From NCBI GenBank assembly GCA_965226965.1, contig OZ245715.1, forward strand, positions 1,302,001-1,366,000: a stretch of DNA of 64,000 nucleotides, read 5' to 3'. The position numbers and the translations under genes were made by a program. The notes beneath the pieces are model-generated. The model worked only from the letters and a program-made list of their open reading frames with translations, did no database searches and was not told the DNA's origin. Source of the DNA: Endoryza foliicola. Its GTDB lineage: Bacteria; Bacteroidota; Bacteroidia; Chitinophagales; Chitinophagaceae. Positions 42,661-49,749 of the stretch are shown piece by piece; position 1 is the first letter of the stretch; the number at the start of each line of letters is the position of its first letter.

Positions 42661-42789
42661 ACGTCGCACCACAACGGGAATTGGGCGGCTAACAAAAACT
42701 GTACGAGGGCGTACAGGAAAAACCCCACGCAATATAGTGGTAGCCTTGGCAACCACATCAGCGAGTATTATGGTGAGATTTTTTTGCAT
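42658..42789 (-). CDS. Arginine-rich leader peptide of the arginine operon
   Basis: A 43-codon ORF from ATG 42789 to TGA 42658, 113 bases upstream of the first arginine gene. It opens MQKNLTIILADVVAKATTIL, then holds Arg at 21, 27, 29, 35, 42 and 43, ending VVVRR-stop: six Arg codons (three CGT, two CGC, one CGA) in the last 23. Ribosomes short of charged tRNA-Arg would stall next to the attenuator hairpins. A hairpin CTGTACG-CCCT-CGTACAG followed by TTTTTG lies inside the ORF (42716-42692), and GTGGT-GCC / GGC-ACCAC (42756-42737) lies near its middle. The role is inferred from composition and position; no family is recognised. Confidence 0.65.
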   Translation of the reverse strand: MQKNLTIILADVVAKATTILRGVFPVRPRTVFVSRPIPVVVRR

Positions 42790-42940
42790 CTTCTAGATAA
42801 GAATGACTTGTTGCTTAAAAGTTTAACGGCACAAAAGAAATCATTTTTTTTAATAAATGCCGGTTTTTTCGGTTAAAATTTGGTTACTAAGGAAAAATAG
42901 TTGTGGCGCGGGTTAGAAGTGAACAAACGGTAGTAAAACA

Positions 42941-43134
42941 ATTAATAATTAATCAATTAATAATTAATAATGAAACAGCCGGAGTAATTAATAATTAATA
43001 AGTAATAATTAATAATGAAACAGCCGGAATACAGGAGGGAGGAAATACAGGGGAGAAAGAACAAGAGGAGGAACAGGGGGAATACAGGAAAGAGGAAGCG
43101 AGGATAAGAGGAACGAGGAAATACAGGGGAGGAA
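42941..43134. repeat. Composite repeat, modules A-B-A-B-C
   Basis: Two A-B units with B at 42974-42982 and 43019-43027. The second unit (42985-43027) is identical over 43 bases to those at 14.3 and 49.0 kb. Purine-rich module C follows (43028-43134, GAGGAACGAGGAAATACAGG type). Confidence 0.8.
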
Positions 43135-43170
43135 GATGTTTATGAATAAACGGAGTGATATTGGTTAAGA

Positions 43171-43238
43171 TCCGCCGTCGATTTATCGCGGCGGACTTCC
43201 ATAACGGGAAAGTTGTAGCAACGCGATTTATCGCGTTG
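43171..43238. repeat. Twin hairpins sharing CGATTTATCGCG
   Basis: Hairpin 1 (43171-43195): TCCGCCG and CGGCGGA arms plus CGA/TCG around TTTA. Hairpin 2 (43219-43238): CAACGCG-ATTTAT-CGCGTTG. The 12-base centre CGATTTATCGCG recurs exactly 45 bases apart (43179 and 43224). From 43239 to the next repeat nothing else is seen. Confidence 0.65.
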
Positions 43239-43254
43239 AATGAACACGGGGAGA

Positions 43255-43398
43255 TAATTAAGAATTAAGAATGAATAATTAATAATGAAATAGCAGGAAA
43301 TGAGGAGACGAGGATGAGAGGAAGCGAGGAACGAGGAAAGACAGAGAGCCTGTCAACGCTGCGTTACCGCTGCGACCGCTGCGCCGCTGCGGTAAAAT
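43255..43398. repeat. Composite repeat, modules A-C-D
   Basis: Module A variant AATTAAGAATTAAGAATG with a degenerate B (AATAGCAGG), then C (GAGGAAGCGAGGAACGAGG) and D (43355-43398, ACGCTGCGTTACCGCTGCG then ACCGCTGCGCCGCTGCGG). The stretch 43399-43539 holds a weak D-like string (GTTGCGAACCTTTGCGATCG near 43465) and no gene. Confidence 0.75.
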
Positions 43399-43539
43399 AC
43401 ACAAAACTATTTTTGAGGCATTCGGAAAGTCAACAAAACCTTGGTGAAAGAAGAGGAAGGAAATACAGATATTCGTTGCGAACCTTTGCGATCGTTCAAA
43501 CTTTGTGGTAGCGTAAACTGATTGTAATCTCAGAACGCC

Positions 43540-43562
43540 AACACCTAAAGCCTAATACCTCA
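43540..43562. repeat. Short module E at the stop codon of the PcrB-type gene
   Basis: AACACCTAAAGCCTAATACC, then TCA (the reverse of the TGA stop). On the gene's sense strand the repeat GGTATTAGGCTTTAGG begins directly after the stop. Confidence 0.6.
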
Positions 43563-44315
43563 TTTCACGATACTCAACCCATGAATCGCAGCACTCATAT
43601 CTAAAATCAATTGCGGGTCTTTTTCGATGGCGTTGCCAATCACAATCATATCAGCTCCGGCTTTGCAATTGAGGTATGCTTTCTCCGGATCTTTGATGCC
43701 GCCTCCAACTATCAAAGGCACTTCAATTACTTTTGAAACGGCTTCAATCATGCTTTCAGTGATCGGTTTCTTTGCACCGCTACCGGCATCCATGTAAATC
43801 AATTTCATACCCAACATTTCGCCGGCCATCGCCGTGCACATGGCAATTTCATTTTTGTCGGAAGGAATGGGTGCTGCATTGCTAATGTAGGAAACCGTGG
43901 TAGGAGCGCCGCCATCGATCACCATATAACCGGTAGACATGATTTCCAAACCGCTCTTTTTAACAGCTGCTGCTGAAATTACGTGCTGACCAATCAGAAG
44001 TTCCGGATTTCTTCCAGAAATCAATGAGAGGTACAAAAGAGCATCGGCGTATTTGCTTACTTGAGAGGGACTACCGGGGAATAATACTACAGGAATGGAA
44101 GATTGTTGTTTGATTTGAAGCACCACTTCGTCGAGTCTGTTCGTGATAACCAAGCTTCCGCCAACAAAGATGTAATCTACTTTCGCGTCTTCGGCCAAAC
44201 GAATCAACTTATCAAGTCCATCAACAGTGATCTTGTCCGGATCAATGAGTACGGCAAATGATTTCTTCCCGCTGGCTTTCTTTTGTTGTATGGATTGGTA
44301 GGTATTCACTGACAT
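43560..44315 (-). CDS. PcrB-family geranylgeranylglyceryl/heptaprenylglyceryl phosphate synthase
   Basis: A TIM-barrel prenyltransferase joining a polyprenyl diphosphate to sn-glycerol 1-phosphate by an ether link, an archaeal-type lipid step also found in Bacteroidota and Bacillota. The 251 residues show FAVLIDPDKIT (Asp for Mg), YIFVGGSLVITNRLDEVV, VVLFPGSPSQVSKYADALLY, STGYMVIDGGAPTTVSYISN, LIYMDAGSGAKKPI and the phosphate loop LIVGGGIKDPEKAYL ... VIGNAIEKDP. The length and motifs fit the group II enzymes. Prenyl chain length and biological product in this organism are unknown. The downstream neighbour is the repeat-rich gap before the arginine leader. Confidence 0.87.
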   Translation of the reverse strand: MSVNTYQSIQQKKASGKKSFAVLIDPDKITVDGLDKLIRLAEDAKVDYIFVGGSLVITNRLDEVVLQIKQQSSIPVVLFPGSPSQVSKYADALLYLSLISGRNPELLIGQHVISAAAVKKSGLEIMSTGYMVIDGGAPTTVSYISNAAPIPSDKNEIAMCTAMAGEMLGMKLIYMDAGSGAKKPITESMIEAVSKVIEVPLIVGGGIKDPEKAYLNCKAGADMIVIGNAIEKDPQLILDMSAAIHGLSIVK

Positions 44316-44376
44316 CGACCGGATAATTGGTTATGTGCAAAAATGCAAAAACTTTTCCAAAAAGGCTATTTCTAAA

Positions 44377-45105
44377 TTATAAACGCAAATTCATACCTAA
44401 TTGTATGATATGGTCGTTGAACTTTGCCGCAGCCCCAACAATTCTTCGGTACTGATACCCGAGATCCATATCGAGGTGAGTAGAAAAGCGTCGTCCCAAT
44501 CCTACAATGTTTCTTGATTGATCAAATACGCTATTATTTGTGGCTTTTTTATTCCAGAGATTGAAGAAGGTTTCCTCTTGCGCCAACGCATAGAAGCCTT
44601 TTGTAAAGGAACCATTTCCTTTGAAAGGAAACATCGCACGAATCATGATACGAGTTCTTCCTGCAAACGAATAGCTATCGGTGCTTACTTTGTTGCCCGA
44701 TAATACAGCTTTTGGAACGATGCGTTCTTCTAACATAGTCCTCTGCGTTAGTAATACATGTTTCAATGGCCAGCGGAATACAAGCTGTTGCCAGAACTGG
44801 TGTTCATCGGTGTAGCCACCAATATTGCTAAGTACTACTCTTGAATGAAGAAGGTTGTAACCAATAGTTACACTTGCTTTGGAGTTGATTCTATAACCAA
44901 TTCCCGGACGAAAGAAAACAGTTTGAAAATGGGCCCATTTGTCTGACGAGCGAAGCGCGATATCAGTGCTGAAAAACCATTTTTTATTCAGATTCACACT
45001 AGTAACGAGGCCATACCATCCTACATGACGATCTTGAACCTGAGCTTTTACCAATTGACTGCTAACAAAAACAAGAAAGAAGACACCGAGAAGCCGTTTT
45101 TTCAT
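44377..45105 (-). CDS. DUF2490 domain-containing outer-membrane protein
   Basis: A 242-residue exported beta-barrel protein of unknown function. The start at MKKRLLGVFFLVFVSSQLVK (45105) gives a signal peptide ending near residue 21; the frame is open 44 codons further upstream without a plausible signal. DUF2490 wording is visible: GWYGLVTSVNLNKKWFFSTD, HFQTVFFRPGIGYRIN, ASVTIGYNLLHSR, HQFWQQLVFRWPLKHVLLTQ (the conserved R-T-x-E-R region follows in RTMLEERIV) and a barrel end with QYRRIVGAAAKFNDHIIQLG then MNLRL. It lies 61 bases upstream of the PcrB-type gene on the same strand; a functional link is not evident. Confidence 0.75.
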   Translation of the reverse strand: MKKRLLGVFFLVFVSSQLVKAQVQDRHVGWYGLVTSVNLNKKWFFSTDIALRSSDKWAHFQTVFFRPGIGYRINSKASVTIGYNLLHSRVVLSNIGGYTDEHQFWQQLVFRWPLKHVLLTQRTMLEERIVPKAVLSGNKVSTDSYSFAGRTRIMIRAMFPFKGNGSFTKGFYALAQEETFFNLWNKKATNNSVFDQSRNIVGLGRRFSTHLDMDLGYQYRRIVGAAAKFNDHIIQLGMNLRL

Positions 45106-45571
45106 AGCGCAAAAAAAGGAATAAATACTGTGAAACAGGCGTAAAATCTTGATTTTTTGGCAAGTATGCATTTGAAATTGAGAAATGAATACCCTCAAAA
45201 CCGCTTGGAATGCGGGTTTCTTCCTCCAAAAAATCATATAGTATTAATTCTGCATGGGTGAAACGAGCATGAAATCTATGGTTCCCAAATTGGAAGTGAA
45301 AAACGCTGCTTTACAATTATTAAGAAATTGTTAATGAATTGATAAAGGCTAGCTATTTTTCCGGTATCAGCCAAAAATTTTTTTGCCACCTTTTGTGCGT
45401 AAAACCCTGTTCTATGGCCTAATAGCCCACGGGCGGGCACTACGAATTTTTAAGACTCTATTTTCCACAGGCTGTGCATATCTCTGACCGAAAAAAACCC
45501 TTGAGGGCAGTTATTTTCGTTTTCCCCCTTTTGGAAAATCAAATTCGTAAACAACAAATTAAGGCAACCTT
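45106..45571. other. Gap upstream of nrdJ, no gene seen
   Basis: About 465 bases between divergent genes. It was examined for a cobalamin riboswitch and NrdR boxes, and neither is convincing. TTTTCCACAGG near 45461 is one base from a DnaA box. GGCCTAATAGCCCACGGGCG (from 45417) contains short inverted repeats. The leader just before nrdJ is A-rich (AACAACAAATTAAGGCAACC). Confidence 0.3.
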
Positions 45572-48500
45572 ATGTCGAACACTATGCAATCTATGAAAGG
45601 CCTGAAGTTCAGTCGCCGATTCACACGTGAGGATGTGAATGTATATGACCAATTCGAGTACGATTATCGTACCTCCGTGATCCGCAACCCTAGTGGAGAA
45701 ATTGTGTTTGAAATGACCAATTGTGAAGTGCCCAAAGGATGGAGTCAGATTGCCACGGACATCTTGGCCCAAAAGTATTTCCGTAAAGCCGGTGTACCTC
45801 AACCCGATGGTTCATTGGGAAGAGAAACTTCAGCAAAACAAGTAGCACATCGTATGGCTAATTGCTGGAAGGTTTGGGGTGAACGCTATGGCTATTTTGC
45901 TAGCAGCGAAGATGCACAAGTGTTTTACGAAGAGCTAGTGTACAGCATTTTGAACCAAGCTTGTGTTCCCAATAGTCCGCAATGGTTCAATACCGGCTTG
46001 CACGAAAGCTATGGAATTAAGGGGAAGCCTCAAGGTCACTATTATGTTGATCAGGTAGATGGACAATTGAAAAAGTCTACTTCCGCATACGAGCGTCCTC
46101 AACCTCACGCTTGTTTTATCTTAAGCGTTGAAGACGATTTAGTGAATGAAGGTGGTATCATGGACCTCTGGGTTCGTGAAGCACGTATCTTCAAATACGG
46201 TTCCGGTGTAGGTACCAACTTCTCAAATATCCGCGGCGAAGGTGAAAAACTAAGCGGTGGCGGTACTTCTTCGGGTTTGATGAGCTTCTTGAAAATTGGT
46301 GACCGCGCTGCCGGTGCCATCAAGAGCGGTGGTACTACCCGTCGTGCTGCGAAAATGGTTTGCTTAGACCTCGATCACCCTGAAATCATGGACTTCATCA
46401 ACTGGAAAGTTGAAGAAGAGAAAAAAGTAGGTGCTTTGATCAACGCCGGTTATCCTAGCGATTATGAGGGTGAAGCATACAGAACGGTGAGCGGACAAAA
46501 CAGCAACAACTCTGTTCGTATCCCCAACGAGTTTTTTGAGAAATTAGATAAAGGAGAAGATTGGGAATTGAAAGCACGTACCGATGGTCGTGTAATGAAG
46601 AAAATTCCTGCTCGTGAAGTGTGGAATCAAATTGCGTATGCGGCTTGGCGTTGTGCTGACCCCGGTACTCAATACGATACTACCATCAATGAATGGCATA
46701 CTTGCCCTGAAGGTGGTCCTATCCGCGCTTCCAACCCTTGTAGCGAATACATGTTCCTCGACAATACCGCTTGTAACCTGGCTTCAGTGAACTTGCGCAA
46801 ATTCTACAACGAAGAGAACAATACTTTCGATGTAGAAGGATTTGAATACATGAGCCGCTTGTGGACTGTGGTATTAGAAGTATCTGTATTAATGGCTCAA
46901 TTCCCAAGTAAAGAAGTAGCTCAATTGAGTTTCGATTATCGCACCCTCGGTTTGGGATATGCGAATTTGGGAAGTATGTTGATGGTAATGGGTATTCCTT
47001 ACGATAGCGAAGAAGCTCGCGGTATTGCAGGTGCTATTACCGCTATCATGACCGGTATCACCTACAAAACATCAGCAGAACTCGCAGCAGTACAAGGTCC
47101 ATTTGCTCGTTACGAAGAAAACAAAGAGCACATGATGCGTGTAATGCGCAATCACCGCTTGGCTGCTTACGATGCGGATGAGTATGAAAAATTAAGCGTG
47201 AAGCCTCAAGGTATCAAAGCTCAATATTGCCCCGACTATTTGTTGAAAGCCGCTACAAAGGCTTGGGACGAAGCAGTGCAATTGGGTGAAAAATATGGTT
47301 ACCGCAACGCTCAAACTACTGTAATTGCTCCAACCGGAACCATTGGTTTGGTGATGGATTGCGATACTACCGGTGTTGAACCAGACTTTGCGTTGGTGAA
47401 GTTTAAAAAGTTGAGTGGTGGTGGTTATTTCAAAATCATCAACCAAAGTGTACCAACCGCATTGAAGAACCTAGGTTATAAAGAAAAGGAAATTGATGCA
47501 ATTGTGAAGTATGCAGTTGGTGCAGGAACCTTTGCAGGTGCGCCTGGTATCAACCACCAAACTTTAAGTGAAAAAGGCTTCATCGCAGAAGAGATCAAGA
47601 AATTGGATGCTGCTGTTGGAACCGCGTTCGAAATTGGATTTGTATTCAACGTATATACATTAGGTGAAGAGTGCTTGCAACGCTTAGGTTTCAAACCTGA
47701 ACAATACTTCAACTTTGAGTGGAGTTTGTTGGAAGCATTAGGATTCAGCGACGATGATATTGATGCAGCAAACGATTATGTATGCGGTACCATGACCATT
47801 GAAGGTGCACCTTACTTGAAAGACGAGCATTTGAAAGTATTTGATTGCGCTAACAAATGTGGTAAGAAAGGTGAGCGTTATATCCATGCACACGGACACA
47901 TCCGTATGATGGCTGCAGCTCAACCCTTCTTAAGCGGAGCCATTTCAAAAACCATCAACCTGCCAAATGAAGCAGTTGTTGAAGAAATTGCTGACTCTTA
48001 TTTGATGAGCTGGCAGTTGGGATTGAAAGCTTGTGCTTTGTACCGCGATGGTTCTAAGTTGAGTCAGCCTTTGAGTAACAAGAGTGACAAGAAGAAAAAA
48101 TCAGATGCTACTGCTGAAGCTGCTGCAGAAACTGCTGCTCCTGCCGCTACTGAAAGCCAGATTGTTGATCTTGGACAACTCACCATCAAAGAATTGTTGG
48201 AAGAAGTACAAAAACGTGTACAAGCTTCTCCTGATACCAAATTGAAACGTGAGTTGGCGCGCATTGTGGAACGCAGAACATTGCCTTCTAAGCGTCGCGG
48301 ATTTACCCAGAAAGCAAAGATCAACGGTCAAGCCCTGTTCTTGCGTACCGGCGAATACGGTGATGGTACTGTAGGAGAAATCTTCATCGATATGGCGAAA
48401 GAAGGTGCTACCATGCGTAGTATGTTGAACTGTTTCGCGATTTCAATTTCTATCGGCTTGCAATACGGTGTGCCTTTAGAAGAATTCGTAGAGAAGTTTG

Positions 48501-48940
48501 TGTTCACTCGCTTCGAGCCGGCCGGAATGGTAGACCATCCGAATATCAAAACAACTACTTCAATCGTAGACTTCATATTCAGAGCTTTGGCTTACGAATA
48601 TTTGGGAAGAACAGACCTCGTTCACGTTCTCGACAAACCTGAGATTTTGAATACAGGCACTGACGATTGGGATGAAATTCCTACCTCTTTGGAGTATGAA
48701 AAAAAAACTCCTGAGTTAAGCGAAGTAAGAGTTGTAGCTCCTAAAGCAAAACCCGCCGAAGTTGAACCTGTGAAAGCGGTGAAAACCATGAAAGCCGAAG
48801 TAGGTATGGATGCTGTAAACGCAGCGGCAAAGAGCATGCAAAGCGATGCTCCTGCTTGTAACACTTGTGGACATATTACCATCAGAAGTGGCACTTGTTA
48901 CAAATGTTTGAACTGCGGTAACAGCATGGGTTGTAGCTAA
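45572..48940 (+). CDS. nrdJ: Vitamin B12-dependent (class II) ribonucleotide reductase
   Basis: Adenosylcobalamin-dependent reduction of ribonucleotides to deoxyribonucleotides. The 1122 residues carry the class II order: the N-terminal segment RKAGVPQPDGSLGRETSAKQ, PNSPQWFNTGLHESYGIKG, HACFILSVEDD with redox Cys181, FKYGSGVGTNFSNIRG, SGGGTSSGLMSFLKIGDRAA, and NPCSEYMFLDNTACNLASVN with Cys390. VIAPTGTIGLVMDCDTTG follows, then a C-terminal domain ending in a Cys cluster, CNTCGHITIRSGTCYKCLNC then GNSMGCS, of the zinc-ribbon / redox-relay type. No intein is visible. It makes the cell independent of oxygen for dNTP supply but dependent on B12. Transcription is monocistronic with a clear terminator. 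Confidence 0.95.
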   Translation: MSNTMQSMKGLKFSRRFTREDVNVYDQFEYDYRTSVIRNPSGEIVFEMTNCEVPKGWSQIATDILAQKYFRKAGVPQPDGSLGRETSAKQVAHRMANCWKVWGERYGYFASSEDAQVFYEELVYSILNQACVPNSPQWFNTGLHESYGIKGKPQGHYYVDQVDGQLKKSTSAYERPQPHACFILSVEDDLVNEGGIMDLWVREARIFKYGSGVGTNFSNIRGEGEKLSGGGTSSGLMSFLKIGDRAAGAIKSGGTTRRAAKMVCLDLDHPEIMDFINWKVEEEKKVGALINAGYPSDYEGEAYRTVSGQNSNNSVRIPNEFFEKLDKGEDWELKARTDGRVMKKIPAREVWNQIAYAAWRCADPGTQYDTTINEWHTCPEGGPIRASNPCSEYMFLDNTACNLASVNLRKFYNEENNTFDVEGFEYMSRLWTVVLEVSVLMAQFPSKEVAQLSFDYRTLGLGYANLGSMLMVMGIPYDSEEARGIAGAITAIMTGITYKTSAELAAVQGPFARYEENKEHMMRVMRNHRLAAYDADEYEKLSVKPQGIKAQYCPDYLLKAATKAWDEAVQLGEKYGYRNAQTTVIAPTGTIGLVMDCDTTGVEPDFALVKFKKLSGGGYFKIINQSVPTALKNLGYKEKEIDAIVKYAVGAGTFAGAPGINHQTLSEKGFIAEEIKKLDAAVGTAFEIGFVFNVYTLGEECLQRLGFKPEQYFNFEWSLLEALGFSDDDIDAANDYVCGTMTIEGAPYLKDEHLKVFDCANKCGKKGERYIHAHGHIRMMAAAQPFLSGAISKTINLPNEAVVEEIADSYLMSWQLGLKACALYRDGSKLSQPLSNKSDKKKKSDATAEAAAETAAPAATESQIVDLGQLTIKELLEEVQKRVQASPDTKLKRELARIVERRTLPSKRRGFTQKAKINGQALFLRTGEYGDGTVGEIFIDMAKEGATMRSMLNCFAISISIGLQYGVPLEEFVEKFVFTRFEPAGMVDHPNIKTTTSIVDFIFRALAYEYLGRTDLVHVLDKPEILNTGTDDWDEIPTSLEYEKKTPELSEVRVVAPKAKPAEVEPVKAVKTMKAEVGMDAVNAAAKSMQSDAPACNTCGHITIRSGTCYKCLNCGNSMGCS

Positions 48941-48966
48941 TCACGCGTTGTCCTTCTGAAAATACC

Positions 48967-48999
48967 AAGGGGATTGTCTGAAAAGATGATCCCCTTTTT
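48967..48999 (+). terminator. Terminator of nrdJ
   Basis: AAGGGGAT / ATCCCCTT stem with a 14-base loop, followed by TTTTTA. The repeat block of module A begins in its T-tract. Confidence 0.8.
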
Positions 49000-49087
49000 A
49001 ATTAATAATGAAGAATTAAGAATTAATAATGGAACAGCCAGGGTTAATTAATAATTAATAAGTAATAATTAATAATGAAACAGCCGG
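49000..49087. repeat. Composite repeat, modules A-B-A-B after nrdJ
   Basis: Two A-B units. B is AACAGCCAGG in the first and AACAGCCGG in the second, 46 bases apart. 49045-49087 is identical over 43 bases to the copies at 14.3 and 43.0 kb. The following 49088-49298 shows no gene or structure beyond a TTTGTGTGTTCTGTGGT string. Confidence 0.8.
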
Positions 49088-49298
49088 CAGTCAGGTTGAT
49101 TGAGTATTGGATGCTAATCTGGGGGAATCCGTACTAATTTGTGTGTTCTGTGGTCAAAAAAAGCTTAAGACTCAATGCCTACTACATAGAACTCAATCAC
49201 TCAAAACTTGATCTAGAAGGAATTTTTGTGGAGCTTTGGAGGGACAATAGATGACGCAACGGTTAAAAAGTAGACAAGCATAAAATGAAATAAGAAAA

Positions 49299-49466
49299 AA
49301 CTCCTCCGTGCCCCTGTGCCCCCGTGGTTGCGCATTCCCGCGCAGCGGCTTCACGATCTTAAGTAAAAGACTCTTCGAAATTCAGAAATTAACCTTTGCG
49401 TTAAATTGTATTCCGCGCCGAAGGCGCATAATTCTTAATTCTTAACTCTTAATTCTTAATTCCCTC
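49299..49466. repeat. Degenerate GTGCC/TTGCG repeat and inverted module A
   Basis: CTCCTCCGTGCCCCTGTGCC then CCCGTGGTTGCG (from 49301), AACCTTTGCGTTAAA (from 49391), hairpin GCGCC-GAA-GGCGC, then ATTCTTAATTCTTAAC units (49429-49461), the complement of the module A variant. No coding potential is seen. A candidate promoter, TTG-N20-TTACTTGC, follows near 49531-49558. Confidence 0.5.
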
Positions 49467-49619
49467 CTATCTCCCTGAAAACCAGCCCCATACCCCCATC
49501 TCAAACCAACCACCGCCACCCCTTCCAACTTGTTTCGTTAAAATATGGCCGCTTACTTGCACCACAATTATAAAAGAGTATTTTCGTTCTCTCTTTCGTA
49601 CGCATCAAAACTGGACAGT

Positions 49620-49748
49620 ATGTTTAAAACCATTCGATTAGCAGTAGCGGTAGCTACTGTAGTAGTATTTGTATCTTCTTGTAGCAGAGCCATTACGCCT
49701 TTTCAGGCTGCCAACGGCAAAGCTAAATGTGGACGTTACGTTCGTTAA
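49620..49748 (+). CDS. Very small lipoprotein
   Basis: A 42-residue protein: MFKTIRLAVAVATVVVFVSS then CSRAITPFQAANGKAKCGRY and VR. The hydrophobic signal runs to Cys21 within VSSC, a usable lipobox, leaving a 22-residue mature peptide with a second Cys near its end. The frame opens 25 codons earlier, but the ATG at 49620 gives the signal. A possible promoter (TTG-N20-TTACTTGC) precedes it. I know of no assigned function; similar tiny envelope peptides are common in the phylum. It ends 1 base before the convergent 806-residue gene. Confidence 0.5.
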   Translation: MFKTIRLAVAVATVVVFVSSCSRAITPFQAANGKAKCGRYVR

Positions 49749-49749
49749 G

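Noticed and set aside
42546..42800. SAM or TPP riboswitch in the arginine leader
   Set aside because: The conserved cores of those classes are absent, and the translated Arg-rich ORF with alternative hairpins explains the structures better.
43314..43511. ORF of 65 codons in the 43.3-43.5 kb gap
   Set aside because: It runs straight through repeat modules C and D; its composition and frame follow the repeat, not a protein.
45455..45480. DnaA box (TTTTCCACAGG) suggesting an origin
   Set aside because: A single imperfect box without clustering, dnaA/dnaN neighbours or an AT-rich unwinding region.
45360..45571. Cobalamin riboswitch upstream of the B12-dependent reductase
   Set aside because: No B12-box-like core or kissing-loop arrangement could be traced; only short unrelated inverted repeats.
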